A DNA stretch of 64,000 nucleotides from an uncultured Microbulbifer sp. (GTDB taxonomy: Bacteria > Pseudomonadota > Gammaproteobacteria > Pseudomonadales > Cellvibrionaceae), in the NCBI RefSeq assembly GCF_947504145.1, contig NZ_CANNGQ010000002.1, positions 682,001 through 746,000 on the forward strand, given 5' to 3'. The notes beneath the pieces are model-generated. The model was given only the letters and a program-made list of their open reading frames with translations, made no database searches and was not told the origin of the DNA. A program made the position numbers and the translations under genes. Each line of letters opens with the position of its first letter. Position 1 is the stretch's first letter. Below are positions 34,748-44,416 of the stretch, one piece after another.

Positions 34748-35665
34748 TTATCCCACTTTCGCAGCGTGGGATGATTCGGTTGCCGTTTTCGATGGCGATG
34801 AACTGCTTTTGACAAATCGTCTTCCGTACGCCGCTAACAAAAAGCCGATGGGAAACATGATCACGCCGTAGATGGCGGAGGGTACTGACATATCGCTGGA
34901 CTGCAGCAGCGTCAGTGTCACCATCAACCCGAGGGTGCCGTTTTTGATCCCCAGTTCTGTGGCGACGGCGAGGCGCTCGCGGCTTCCCAGGCCCGCCATA
35001 CGAGTGCACAGCAGGCCGACGGCTATGCCCAGTATGTTCAGAGCGATGGCGGCAGGGCCTGCCTGAATCAGCAGGTCGACAACACGGTCGCGCATCCCAT
35101 ATACGATGCCGGCAATCAGGGCGGCCAGCACTACACCGCCAAATATACTCACCACGCTTTCTGCGCGCGCGGCCAGTGCGGGACGCAGCGCTTTGACACC
35201 CATGCCGATGGCGACCGGTAAAAGCACGATCGCGGAAAGCATCAGCACGGTTTTGCCCAGCGGCAGGCTGATCTCTTGCGCAGTGCCAAAATAGAGCTTG
35301 AGGGCAAAGTTGGCGAACAACGGAATGCTCATGATGGTGATGAGGCTCGCGGATACCGTAAGCACAATGGACAGCGCCACATTGCCTTTTGCGAGCAGGG
35401 TGAACAGGTTGGAGGTGGTACCGCCGGGGCAGGCGGCGATAATCACCAGGCCGACAGCCATTGCCGGGGGCAATTGCAGGACCCAGGCGAGGGCGAATGC
35501 CAGCAGGGGCATGACCAGAATCTGAGCAATGGTGCCGAGGATCAATCCAGCGGGTTTTACCGTGACCTGATGGAAGTCCCGGGCGGTGAGGGTCATGCCG
35601 ATGCCGACCATGATGATGAACAGAGACAGGGGGAGTCCGATTGAGATAAGCGGGCTGGATTCCAT
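34748..35665 (-). CDS. bile acid:sodium symporter (BASS) family transporter
   Basis: This is a membrane protein of 305 aa with about nine to ten hydrophobic segments. ACPGGTTSNLFTLLAKGNVALSIVLT is the conserved crossing region that binds Na+ in BASS transporters, and ELGIKNGTLGLMV is the second conserved motif. Bacterial members move organic anions; the substrate here is unknown. The start at 35665 has a GGAG site 7 nt upstream. It lies just upstream of the esterase on the same strand, with 75 bp between. Confidence 0.88.
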   Translation of the reverse strand: MESSPLISIGLPLSLFIIMVGIGMTLTARDFHQVTVKPAGLILGTIAQILVMPLLAFALAWVLQLPPAMAVGLVIIAACPGGTTSNLFTLLAKGNVALSIVLTVSASLITIMSIPLFANFALKLYFGTAQEISLPLGKTVLMLSAIVLLPVAIGMGVKALRPALAARAESVVSIFGGVVLAALIAGIVYGMRDRVVDLLIQAGPAAIALNILGIAVGLLCTRMAGLGSRERLAVATELGIKNGTLGLMVTLTLLQSSDMSVPSAIYGVIMFPIGFLLAAYGRRFVKSSSSPSKTATESSHAAKVG

Positions 35666-35833
35666 GGGAAGCTCCAAATTTATTATTCGATCTTATTTTG
35701 TATAGCCCAAACTGCCGGAGCTTCCATCGGTTGGCAAGTTTTCTGAGGACTTTGTGTTGGCGGTATCGGAGGCTGGGTGCGAAAACGACGGGCTGTTTGC
35801 CCGCCGTTTCCTTAAGCCCATCAATACGCCGCG

Positions 35834-36451
35834 TTAGTGGAGGCTAAGGGAGTAGCGCAGGGTGGTGTAATCGTGGGGATCCGCCTTACACGCGAACCCC
35901 AGTTCCCGTGCTACGTGGTCAATGGCGCTATTGCTGGCAGATTCGATGGAGTAGATCTCGTCCAGCCCATCTGCCTTGGCCGCATCCACCAGCTCCTGAA
36001 GCAGGAGTTTACCCAAGCCGACATTTTGCCAGTCATCGGCTACTACCACGGCACACTCGCAGGCGTGACCGTCCGGGTCGCAGGCGAAATTGGCAACACC
36101 TACGGCGTGCATCGTACCGGCCTCGTCCTCATGCAAAGCAATAAACGCCTCGTGCTGGGCATCGTTGTCGGTAAGGATACGCATCAGGTGCTGGGTGACG
36201 CGCCCAATCCCGCCGAGAAAACGCATACGACTGGAGTCTGGTGACAGGCTTTCGATCATTTCTCGCTCCATATTGCCATCTGAGGCCTGAACCGGGCGAA
36301 TGGCCACTTGGCGGCCGTCACTCAGGGTGTAGCGGAAAGCGCCGGCCTCACGGCCATTGCCCGAATACGCTCGCGACGACGACTCCATCGTCGAGGGTGG
36401 TGTTGAGGCTCGTGTAGGTATCGTTTGTGAGGTGCGTGCTGTACTAGACAT
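35834..36451 (-). CDS. GNAT-family N-acetyltransferase
   Basis: The 205-aa protein has the acetyl-CoA-binding motif A as VADDWQNVGLGKLLLQELVDAA at about residues 137-158, and an N-terminal ADGRQVAIRPVQASD-like strand (seen as SDGRQVAIRPVQAS). The family acetylates amines or protein lysines; the substrate is not predictable. The first 35 residues are Ser/Thr-rich and may be unstructured or not translated; an internal Met22 could be the start. Confidence 0.85.
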   Translation of the reverse strand: MSSTARTSQTIPTRASTPPSTMESSSRAYSGNGREAGAFRYTLSDGRQVAIRPVQASDGNMEREMIESLSPDSSRMRFLGGIGRVTQHLMRILTDNDAQHEAFIALHEDEAGTMHAVGVANFACDPDGHACECAVVVADDWQNVGLGKLLLQELVDAAKADGLDEIYSIESASNSAIDHVARELGFACKADPHDYTTLRYSLSLH

Positions 36452-36902
36452 GATGTGCCCTCCCCGTTTTGCAGTGGAGAAATATTACGGTCGGGCAACC
36501 GTGGTCGAAAGGTTCCACTGGTTAACGGCGGGAGAAAGGAACCGAATAAGGCGTTTATTGTTACTTCGGAAATAAAACTGGGCAGTCTGCCGCCCTGTGG
36601 TATAGTGCCGCGGCTGGCGCTACTGCCAGTTGCGTCATCTGTAGGCCGGATTGATTTTCGGCTCATTTCTGGAACACAGTGCTACACAGTGTATCCGATC
36701 CCCTTCTACTGAATGCCGCACCATGCCGAATGAGAATTTTCGGCCAACGCCTCTGGCGGCAACCAATCTCAGCTCCGTGGAACATCGGCCTTATCAAAGG
36801 CACGGCGGATTGAGTATTCCAATTTTTGCCCTGAGCGACAGGCTTGGGCGTAACGCGGGTCGGTGTGATTGTTCCCCCGGCCGCCCTCAATAAAGAACCT
36901 CT
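36452..36902. other. 451-bp gene-free region, leader of the RhlE-type gene
   Basis: No convincing gene is seen; two short ORFs (72-85 codons) overlap in different frames and look random. It probably holds divergent promoters for the GNAT gene and the helicase gene, leaving a long 5' leader for the helicase. TATAGT at 36601 could be a -10 element, with no clear -35. Confidence 0.45.
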
Positions 36903-38357
36903 ATGTTATTTGAAGATCTCGGCCTAGCGCCGGAAATCGCCCGCGCCGTTGCGGAGCAGGGCTATACCAAACCGACCCCGATTCAGGAGCAGGCTATCCC
37001 CGTCGTAATGCGCGGTGGCGATGTGATGGCGGCGGCACAGACCGGCACCGGTAAAACCGCCGGCTTCACCCTGCCGTTGTTGCACAAACTGAGCGCAGGC
37101 AAGCGCGCGGGTAACAATCAGGTGCGCGCTCTGGTACTGACCCCGACCCGCGAACTGGCGGCGCAGGTATTCGACAATGTGCAGAGCTACAGCCAGTACC
37201 TGCCCATGCGCCACTCGGTGGTATTCGGTGGAGTGAAAATCAATCCGCAGATGATGCGCTTGCGCGGTGGTGCGGACATCCTCGTGGCTACCCCCGGTCG
37301 TTTGCTGGACCTGTACAACCAACGCGCGATCAAGTTTGACCAGCTGGAAACGCTGGTACTGGACGAAGCCGACCGCATGCTGGATATGGGCTTTATCCAC
37401 GACATCAAAAAAATCCTGCGTGCGCTGCCGGCCAAACGTCAGAACCTGCTGTTCTCCGCGACCTTCTCTCCGGAAATTCGCACCCTTGCTAAAGGGCTGG
37501 TCAATGATCCGGTAGAGATCGATGTGAGCCCGCGCAACACCACCACCAAGACCGTGCAGCAAAAACTGCACCCGGTGGATAAGTCCCGCAAGGCGAATCT
37601 GCTGTGCCATCTGATTAAGGAAAATGGCTGGCATCAGGCGCTGGTGTTCAGCCGTACCAAGCACGGTGCCAACCGGTTGGCCAAACAGTTGGAGCAGAAC
37701 CGGATTCCGGCAGCGGCGATCCACGGTAACAAGAGCCAGAATGCGCGTACCAAGGCGCTGGCGGATTTCAAAAACGGCAAGGTACAGATCCTGGTTGCGA
37801 CAGATATTGCTGCCCGCGGTATCGATATCGATCAGCTACCTCAAGTGGTGAATTTTGATTTGCCGAATGTGCCCGAGGATTACGTGCATCGAATCGGCCG
37901 TACCGGCCGTGCCGGTGCCAGCGGTCAGGCCGTTTCCCTGGTCTCGGCCGACGAGGCCAAGCAGCTTTGGGATATCGAAAAGCTGATCAAGAAACCCATC
38001 GAGCGCGAAGAGATTGAAGGCTACGAGCCGGATCATCAGTTGCCTGCTTCCGGTGGCAAGCCCGGCAAGGGCAGCCAGGTGCGTCGCGGTGGCGGTGGAA
38101 ATGCTAGCGGGAATGGTGGCGGAAACGCCGGCCGCAATAAGCCGGCAGGCAACAAGCCCGCCGGTGGCAGACGCGGTTCGAGCAACCGGGCGTCCGATGG
38201 CCGCTCGGAAGGTCGCTCGGAAGGTCGCTCGGAAGGTCGCGGCGGCAATGATCGCTCGGGCAATCGATCTGGCGGCAACGCGAATGGCAATGGCAACGGT
38301 GCCGCAAAGCCGGGGCAACGTCGTCGTCGGCCGCGTCGGAACACCGAATCTGCCTGA
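36903..38357 (+). CDS. rhlE: DEAD-box ATP-dependent RNA helicase, RhlE type
   Basis: The 484-aa helicase has all core motifs in order: Q-motif [11 protein letters not shown], motif [53 protein letters not shown], and [11 protein letters not shown]. The core (about residues 1-370) is followed by a Gly/Arg/Asn-rich tail with repeated RSEG units that likely binds RNA. RhlE-type helicases act in ribosome assembly and RNA decay. The ATG at 36903 has only a weak purine-rich site. Confidence 0.9.
   Translation: MLFEDLGLAPEIARAVAEQGYTKPTPIQEQAIPVVMRGGDVMAAAQTGTGKTAGFTLPLLHKLSAGKRAGNNQVRALVLTPTRELAAQVFDNVQSYSQYLPMRHSVVFGGVKINPQMMRLRGGADILVATPGRLLDLYNQRAIKFDQLETLVLDEADRMLDMGFIHDIKKILRALPAKRQNLLFSATFSPEIRTLAKGLVNDPVEIDVSPRNTTTKTVQQKLHPVDKSRKANLLCHLIKENGWHQALVFSRTKHGANRLAKQLEQNRIPAAAIHGNKSQNARTKALADFKNGKVQILVATDIAARGIDIDQLPQVVNFDLPNVPEDYVHRIGRTGRAGASGQAVSLVSADEAKQLWDIEKLIKKPIEREEIEGYEPDHQLPASGGKPGKGSQVRRGGGGNASGNGGGNAGRNKPAGNKPAGGRRGSSNRASDGRSEGRSEGRSEGRGGNDRSGNRSGGNANGNGNGAAKPGQRRRRPRRNTESA
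38199..38240 (+). repeat. 12-bp tandem repeat encoding (RSEG)n in the helicase tail
   Basis: About three and a half copies of a CGCTCGGAAGGT unit lie in frame in the low-complexity tail. Copy-number change would lengthen or shorten the basic tail without frameshift. Confidence 0.8.
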
Positions 38358-38394
38358 CTGCTAGGAACCGGCGCTGTGTAACAGACAGGGCCAG

Positions 38395-38437
38395 CAAAAA
38401 AGGGCCGGCTGACGTGAAGTCTCCGGCCCTTTTTTTC
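38395..38437. terminator. bidirectional rho-independent terminator
   Basis: A-run, AGGGCCGG stem, 14-nt loop, CCGGCCCT stem and T-run, between the convergent helicase and M20 amidohydrolase genes. Confidence 0.85.
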
Positions 38438-38476
38438 GGCTGTCAGAAATTGGTTTCCGCGTGCCCCAGTACCGAC

Positions 38477-39793
38477 TTAATTTTTCTGGCGATCGAAATA
38501 ATCCAGTGTCAGCTGGGTAATCGCCTTGGTGCCAATTGCCAGTGCGCTTTCATCCACGTAAAAACGCGGCGAGTGATTGCTGGCAGCGGTGGCCGGGTCA
38601 GTGCCTTTCGGGGTGACGCCGAGGAAGTAGTAAAAGCCGGGGATCTCATTGGCGAAGAAGGAAAAGTCTTCGGCACCGGTAATTTTCGGAATCACCATCA
38701 CCTTGTTGTCACCCGCCGCGGCCTTGAGTGCGGGGATAGCGGCTTCCGTCAGCGCCGGGTTGTTGACGGTGACCGGGTAGCCTTCCAGTATTTCCACTTC
38801 TGCACTCGCGCCGCTACTTTCGGCAATATTCTCCGCGGTTATCTTCAATCGCTTGAAAATTTCCTGGCGGTTATCCATATCGAAGTTGCGGATGGTGCCG
38901 TTCAGGTAGACGCTGTCCGGAATAATATTGTTGCGCACACCGCCGTCGATCACGCCGAAAGAAACCACCGCGGGCTCCTTGGTGATGTCGATCTGGCGGC
39001 TGACGATGGTCTGGGTGCCCATTACGATCTGGGCTGCGGCGGTAATCGGGTCGACGCCGCCCCAGGGGCGGGAGCCGTGGGTCTGGCGACCTTTCACATT
39101 GATGCGGAACTCATCCGAGCTCGCCATCAGCGGGCCGGAGCGGTAGCCGATCACGCCGACGGGCAGGCTGGAGGTGACGTGCTGGCCGAAGGCCACGTCC
39201 GGTTTGTATTTTTTAAACAAACCTTCTTTCAGCATCAGTTCCGCACCGCCTTCCTCTCCGTCTGGCGCACCTTCTTCCGCGGGCTGGAAAATAAACAACA
39301 CGTTGCCGGCCAGCTCATCGCGCATCCCTGCCAGCACCTGCGCGGCGCCCATCAACATGGCAACGTGGGTATCGTGGCCACAGGCATGCATTACGCCCAC
39401 TTCTTCGCCGTTGTATTCGGTCTTGGCCTTGGAGGCGAAGGGGATATCCACCTGCTCGGTGACTGGCAGTGCATCCATATCGGCGCGCAGGGCGACGGTG
39501 GGACCGGGCTTGCCGCCTTTCATCAGGGCGACGACGCCGGTGTGGGCGATACCGGTTTCCACTTCCAGTCCGAGGGATTTCAGGTGTTCGGTGATGTATT
39601 TGGCGGTTTCGAACTCGCGGTTGCCCAGCTCCGGGTTCTGGTGCAGGTGGCGGCGCCACTCGACGACCTTGTCTTCAGTCTGCTTCAACTGTTTGTCGGC
39701 GTCAGCTGCTTGCGCTGTAGAAGCCAGGGCAAGTGCGGGGGCGAGAGAAACAGAGAGGGCGAGGAGTGCTTTTTTGATCGGGTTATTATTCAC
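38477..39793 (-). CDS. M20-family amidohydrolase (exported)
   Basis: The GTG at 39793 has AGGA 7 nt upstream; the track start at 39892 is rejected. The 438-aa protein has a signal peptide (KKALLALSVSLAPALALASTAQA), VVEWRRHLHQNPELGNREFETA, and the metal ligand motif MHACGHDTHVAML, with FQPAEEGAPDG downstream. This is the aminoacylase/hippuricase/IAA-amino acid hydrolase group of M20. It lies downstream of an AbgT transporter gene, recalling the AbgA/B-AbgT link of p-aminobenzoyl-glutamate use, but a terminator separates the two. Confidence 0.9.
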   Translation of the reverse strand: MNNNPIKKALLALSVSLAPALALASTAQAADADKQLKQTEDKVVEWRRHLHQNPELGNREFETAKYITEHLKSLGLEVETGIAHTGVVALMKGGKPGPTVALRADMDALPVTEQVDIPFASKAKTEYNGEEVGVMHACGHDTHVAMLMGAAQVLAGMRDELAGNVLFIFQPAEEGAPDGEEGGAELMLKEGLFKKYKPDVAFGQHVTSSLPVGVIGYRSGPLMASSDEFRINVKGRQTHGSRPWGGVDPITAAAQIVMGTQTIVSRQIDITKEPAVVSFGVIDGGVRNNIIPDSVYLNGTIRNFDMDNRQEIFKRLKITAENIAESSGASAEVEILEGYPVTVNNPALTEAAIPALKAAAGDNKVMVIPKITGAEDFSFFANEIPGFYYFLGVTPKGTDPATAASNHSPRFYVDESALAIGTKAITQLTLDYFDRQKN

Positions 39794-39899
39794 AAGGAAT
39801 TCCTGTGTTGCAGTACATGACCAGTGGTGAGGTAACCATGCACTGCTGCAAGAATCAATCCCAGCTCCCGAGTGCTGCGGTGGGCCGTGCAACCAGGCG

Positions 39900-39936
39900 T
39901 AAAAAAACCGCGCCGGAAGGGCGCGGTTTTAATAGG
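39900..39936 (-). terminator. rho-independent terminator after the AbgT gene
   Basis: Perfect 11-bp stem AAAACCGCGCC / GGCGCGGTTTT with a 5-nt loop and A/T runs on both sides. It lies between the AbgT stop and the M20 start, so it ends or attenuates minus-strand transcription there. Confidence 0.85.
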
Positions 39937-39960
39937 AAAGGTGATTCTCTCCGGGGCGAC

Positions 39961-41562
39961 TTACATGGTGAAGTAAGTGGCTGCTCCGGGCCCAACGGGC
40001 ATACCTGCGACAAATACCCACAGGAAGAACAGCGCGGTCCAGCCGATAAAGAAGAAGATGGAGTAGGGGATCATGGTGGCAATCAGTGTGCCCATGCCCA
40101 GGTCTTTCTTGTAGCGGGTGGCGAAGGAGACGATCAGGCCGAAGTAACTCATCATCGGGGTGATGATGTTGGTAACCGAGTCGCCGATCCGATAGGCCGC
40201 CTGGATCACTTCCGGGGCGTAGCCGAGCAGCATCAGCATCGGCACGAAGATTGGCGCGGTGACGGCCCACTGGGCGGAGGCGCTGCCGAGGCTCAGGTTG
40301 ACGATGCCACACATCAGGATGAAGAACACGAACAGTAGCGGGCCAGTCAGGCCGATACTCTGCAGGGCCTCGGCACCCAGCACCGCGAAGATGGTGCCCA
40401 GGTTGGTCATCTTGAAGAAGGCCACAAACTGCGCGGCGAAGAACACCAGCACGATGTACATGCCCATGGTGCCCATGCTCTTGGACATGGCGTCGATCAC
40501 ATCGCGGTCATTCCGCATGGTGCCCACGGTCTTGCCGTAGACAAAGCCCGGAATGGCGAAGAACACCACGATCAGCGCCACAATGCCTTTCAGGAAGGGC
40601 GAGCCGGCTACTGCGCCCGTCTCCTGGTTACGCAGTACACCCCACTCGGGCACGATGGTGAGTGCCAGCAAACCGCACACACCAAGAACCGCGAGGCCTG
40701 CATATTTCAGGCCGCGTTTTTCCTCGGCGGTGAGCTGGGTCATCTTGTCTTGAGACAGGTCCACGGAGGCTTCGCTGTTGTCGTACTTGCCCAATTTGGG
40801 TTCGACGATCGCCAGGGTCACCCAGCTACCGAGGGTAGTGATCAGAAAGGTACTGATGATCATGAAGTACCAGTTCACTTCCGGGCCCACCACATAATTG
40901 GGGTCGATCATGTGCGCGGCGGATTCGGTGATTCCCGACAGCAGCGGGTCCACGGTGCCCAGTAGCAGGTTGGCGCTGTAGCCACCGGATACACCAGCGA
41001 AGGCCGCAGCCAGGCCGGCCAGTGGGTGGCGGCCGAGGGAGTGGAAGATCATCGCGGCCAGCGGAATCAATACCACATAACCCAGTTCAGACGCGGTGTT
41101 GGAAATGATGCCGGCGAATACCACGATCACCGTGACCGTGCGTTTGGAGGCCTTGAGCACCATGCCGCGCACGGCGGCAGACAGCAGCCCCGAATGTTCG
41201 GCAATACCCACACCCAGCAGCGCTACCAGAACGGTGCCCAGTGGAGCAAAACCGGTGAAGTTGGTTACCAGCGTGGTGACGATGGTCCTGAGCCCCTCGC
41301 CGGAAAGCAGGTTGACTACATGAATGACCCCGTCAGCGGCGCGGCCAGCAGCGCCCACCGGGCGCGGGTCTTCCACTGAGAGCCCGAAGAAAGCGGCGAT
41401 ACCACTGAGGATGACGACGCCCACCGCAAACATGGCGAACAGGGTAATGGGGTGGGGGAGCAGGTTGCCCAGCCACTCGACGGTATCGAGGAAGCGGGTA
41501 AAGGCTGTTTTCTTGCCAGATCCGGCGGGCTGGATGTCACTTGAGGAAGTGGATGTCGTCAT
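39961..41562 (-). CDS. AbgT-family transporter
   Basis: This 533-aa inner-membrane protein has about nine to eleven hydrophobic segments. Conserved AbgT features include FLDTVEWLGNLLPHPITLFAMFAVGV near the N-terminus, SGGYSANLLLGTVDPLLSGITESAA, and LGSASAQWAVTAPIFVPML near the C-terminus. Family members import p-aminobenzoyl-glutamate or export sulfonamides (MtrF). The ATG at 41562 has an AGGAG site 6 nt upstream. The neighbouring M20 hydrolase makes an import-and-cleave role plausible but unproven. Confidence 0.92.
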   Translation of the reverse strand: MTTSTSSSDIQPAGSGKKTAFTRFLDTVEWLGNLLPHPITLFAMFAVGVVILSGIAAFFGLSVEDPRPVGAAGRAADGVIHVVNLLSGEGLRTIVTTLVTNFTGFAPLGTVLVALLGVGIAEHSGLLSAAVRGMVLKASKRTVTVIVVFAGIISNTASELGYVVLIPLAAMIFHSLGRHPLAGLAAAFAGVSGGYSANLLLGTVDPLLSGITESAAHMIDPNYVVGPEVNWYFMIISTFLITTLGSWVTLAIVEPKLGKYDNSEASVDLSQDKMTQLTAEEKRGLKYAGLAVLGVCGLLALTIVPEWGVLRNQETGAVAGSPFLKGIVALIVVFFAIPGFVYGKTVGTMRNDRDVIDAMSKSMGTMGMYIVLVFFAAQFVAFFKMTNLGTIFAVLGAEALQSIGLTGPLLFVFFILMCGIVNLSLGSASAQWAVTAPIFVPMLMLLGYAPEVIQAAYRIGDSVTNIITPMMSYFGLIVSFATRYKKDLGMGTLIATMIPYSIFFFIGWTALFFLWVFVAGMPVGPGAATYFTM

Positions 41563-41874
41563 TATTTCTCCTGTGGCTCGCCTGCCGGCTAAAAAATGAT
41601 CAGTGGCGCGCAATCATACATTGGAAATGACAGCGATGCCATTTGGGCAGCGAGACCGGCTTTTATTCTCTGAGTATGCAATTTCCGGGCAATGTTCCGC
41701 CCAATTATCGGTTCATAAAAGGACATGCTGCCAGTTTTTTGGCGCAGAATGCAATGTCTGTCATGGTGTGGACAGCTGAATACGGCGTGAAACTGAGGGA
41801 GAAGCAGGGTAGCGGGGGTTGTGGGAGCCGTTCCTCGTGTACGGGCACCGGGGGCCCGCACACGACTCTCGAGG
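41563..41874. other. 312-bp intergenic region between abgT-like and ompW-like genes
   Basis: No gene is supported; opposing open frames here overlap and lack family motifs. A GC-rich hairpin (CGTGTACGGGC / GCCCGCACACG) at about 41838-41866 lies just after the OmpW stop and may be its weak terminator. Confidence 0.45.
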
Positions 41875-42615
41875 TCAGAACTTGTAACCGAGTCCCACCG
41901 AGTAAACCCAGGGGTCTACATCGACATTGGTAGTAATACGGGTGTTGTAGCCTTGGCTGGTGCGGAAGTCGATCTTTGCCTTGGTGTCGATATCCAGGTA
42001 CCAGACGGCGGCGTTGAACAGCCAGTTACTGTCGCGGCCAAACTGGATGTCGATCCCCAGTTCACCGGCCAGCCCCCAGGAATCGTCCAACTTCAGGCTC
42101 GCGTTACTGGATGCATCGAGTACGTCCTCAAAATACTCCTGCGCAACATTACTGATATCTTCATCCATAAAGGTGGTGAAGTTCACGCCGATACCTACAT
42201 AGGGCTGCACCCAGGACTCGGTGCATACCGGGAACCACTGTACGGTGAGGGTGGGCGGCAGATGTTCGATACTGCCGAGGTCCACTTTGCCCAGCAGTCC
42301 CCCGGTGGCGGGGTCTGGCAGACCGGCTACTGCCAGGTCGTGCTCGAACGGCAGTGCCGCCAGCAGACCGAGGCCGAAGTGGTCGGCGAACAGCCAGGTG
42401 GCGGTAAAGGTGGCGCTGTCACCGTCATCCACATACACACGGGTGTCTGGCAGGGTGGTGGTGTTGTCGATGCGCAGCCAGTCGGAGTCGTCATCCGGGT
42501 CGACGAGCCCCCAGCCGATGCGGACGACCACATCGCCCTGTTCGTAATCGGCGAGGCACTGGCCGGCGCCGAGAACGGCCGCCAGTGCGGCGGATGTGAG
42601 AATGGCGGCTTTCAT
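41875..42615 (-). CDS. ompW: OmpW-family outer membrane protein
   Basis: The 246-aa protein has a signal peptide (MKAAILTSAALAAVLGAGQCLA), an N-terminal QGDVVVRIGWGLVDPDDDS strand characteristic of OmpW, HLPPTLTVQWFP in the middle, and a C-terminal aromatic GLGYKF for BAM insertion. OmpW is an eight-stranded barrel with a hydrophobic channel. AGGAG precedes the ATG. An Asp-rich loop near the start is larger than usual. Confidence 0.9.
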   Translation of the reverse strand: MKAAILTSAALAAVLGAGQCLADYEQGDVVVRIGWGLVDPDDDSDWLRIDNTTTLPDTRVYVDDGDSATFTATWLFADHFGLGLLAALPFEHDLAVAGLPDPATGGLLGKVDLGSIEHLPPTLTVQWFPVCTESWVQPYVGIGVNFTTFMDEDISNVAQEYFEDVLDASSNASLKLDDSWGLAGELGIDIQFGRDSNWLFNAAVWYLDIDTKAKIDFRTSQGYNTRITTNVDVDPWVYSVGLGYKF

Positions 42616-42826
42616 GAGTTCGCTCCTTGAACTTCTTGGGGGTGTGGCGCAACACTTTTAGTCTAGCCGGGAGTTTCATTACGCAATATTTTTGCGTTTA
42701 CTCTGGTGTCAGCCTGTTGGCAGTTGCCGGGCCGGTATCTCAGCGCAATAATGTGATCACAAAGTTTGACGTTTTATTCCGTTGTGCGGTACTGCTTGGC
42801 GGGTGGTTATGGAGAGTAGTGCGGAT

Positions 42827-43534
42827 ATGAAGATTGGCGTTCTGAAGACCGATGATGTGCGCCCCCAGCTGGTGGGGGAGTTTGGTGAATACCCGGAGAT
42901 GTTTGCGGACTTGCTGAAACGTGAGGATCCGTCTCTGGAATTTGTGACCTATGAGGTGCAGCACGGGCACTATCCGGTAGATATTAATGAGGTGGACGCC
43001 TACCTGATTACCGGCAGCAAGACCGGGGTGTACGACGACCAGCCGTGGATTCCGCCATTGATGGAATTTGTGCGCGAGCTGCACAAGCGGAAAAAGCCGA
43101 CCCTTGGGATCTGTTTCGGGCATCAGTTGATAGCCCATGCTCTGGGTGGTGAAACGCGCAAGTCTGAGAAGGGTTGGGGTGTGGGTGTGCACAGTTACCA
43201 GGTGCAGGAAACGCCGGCCTGGATGGTGGCGCCGCAGCAAAATTTCAGTCTGCTGGTGAGCCATCAGGATCAGGTGGTGACGCCGGCGCCGGGCACCAAG
43301 GTGATTGCGTCCAGTGACTTCTGCCCTTATGCACTGCTGCAGGTTGGTGAGCATATGCTTACCATGCAGGCGCACCCCGAGTTCACCAAACCCTACTCAA
43401 AGAGTTTGATGGAGTTGCGCACAGAGGTGTTTGGGGAGGATATGGTGGACAAGGGGAAAGAGTCACTCACCAACGATATCCACACCAGCGCAGTGGCCCG
43501 GTGGATGCTGGCTTTTTTGAAGAGTGCTTCGTAA
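42827..43534 (+). CDS. class I glutamine amidotransferase-like protein
   Basis: The 235-aa protein contains the triad nucleophile motif LGICFGHQLIAHALGG at about residues 92-107 and a later MQAHPEFTKPY with the catalytic His-x-Glu. The layout (YLITGSKTGVYDDQPWI) fits the GMP-synthase-like stand-alone GATase group, some of which hydrolyse gamma-glutamyl compounds. The ATG at 42827 follows GGAGAG; Met at 42809 is an alternative. The synthase partner or substrate is unknown. Confidence 0.85.
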   Translation: MKIGVLKTDDVRPQLVGEFGEYPEMFADLLKREDPSLEFVTYEVQHGHYPVDINEVDAYLITGSKTGVYDDQPWIPPLMEFVRELHKRKKPTLGICFGHQLIAHALGGETRKSEKGWGVGVHSYQVQETPAWMVAPQQNFSLLVSHQDQVVTPAPGTKVIASSDFCPYALLQVGEHMLTMQAHPEFTKPYSKSLMELRTEVFGEDMVDKGKESLTNDIHTSAVARWMLAFLKSAS

Positions 43535-43636
43535 CACGAGTTGACCCCATGGCTGTGGAGAAAACTTCGCAGCCGGTTTGCTGGTCTTTCGCGGTAACCT
43601 CACAGGCATGAATAACCGCGAAAGCCCAACCTGTGG

Positions 43637-44197
43637 CTATTTCCACTTAATGTTGCAACCAATAGACGGCGCTTGATCCTCCGCAGGTTTTTCTCCTGCC
43701 AGCACCTTATCCACAGCCACGCGTAAATCCTTCCCGGTCACCGGCTCATCAGTTCCCGGTCGGCTGTCATCAAACTGGCCGCGGTAAGCCAGCTTCCCTT
43801 CTTTATCGAATAGAAAAAAGTCCGGCGTACAGGTCGCATCAAAAGCCCTGGCCACAGACTGATCCTCGTCCACCAGATACGCGAAGCGATACCCCCGTAT
43901 GGCCACTTCTTCCTGCATTTTCTCTGGGCGGTCTTCCGGGTAGCTGGCGAAGTCGTTGCTGTTGATGGCGACGATGCCGAGGCCGGCGGGGATGTACTGT
44001 TCGGCCAGTTCCGACAGGCCCGCAGCGATATGTTTTACGAAGGGGCAGTGGTTGCAGATGAATATGACCAGCAGGGGCTTGCCGGCGTAGTCGTCGCTAC
44101 TGACGAGGGTGTCGCTTTGCGGCTGAGATGTGTCGGGAAGTTGGAAGCTGGGCATGGGGGTGCCGAGGGGGATCATGGCGGATGGGGTGAGGGCCAT
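43637..44197 (-). CDS. thioredoxin-fold redoxin (AhpC/TSA-like)
   Basis: The 186-aa protein has PMPSFQLPDTS near the start and the active-site-like FICNHCPFVKHI (CNHC) at about residue 48. The layout matches the small cytoplasmic thioredoxin-family proteins annotated as AhpC/TSA with CxxC. Cys near DATCTPDFFLFD (residue 121) may be the resolving site. It probably reduces disulfides or peroxides; the partner is unknown. It is divergent from the urease operon. Confidence 0.8.
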   Translation of the reverse strand: MALTPSAMIPLGTPMPSFQLPDTSQPQSDTLVSSDDYAGKPLLVIFICNHCPFVKHIAAGLSELAEQYIPAGLGIVAINSNDFASYPEDRPEKMQEEVAIRGYRFAYLVDEDQSVARAFDATCTPDFFLFDKEGKLAYRGQFDDSRPGTDEPVTGKDLRVAVDKVLAGEKPAEDQAPSIGCNIKWK

Positions 44198-44416
44198 AGG
44201 GACTCCTTTCCGGGTTATGTGGTTCCGACGGTTGTTTCTGCAAGCGTGGTCTGAGTGTACGGCTTTTACAGGTGTATTCCAGGCCGCACTCTATTTGGTG
44301 TGTACTACGTCAATTAACGCATACCCCTCGCTTCTGAATATTGTTTCCATTGGCCTTGAATCCAACCTGTTGGCGGGCGTATTGCCGGGCTGCGGGAACA
44401 AGCTGTCAGTGCCTTT

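Noticed and set aside
41589-41933. Opposing short ORFs between abgT and ompW
   Set aside because: They overlap each other, lack ribosome sites and family motifs.
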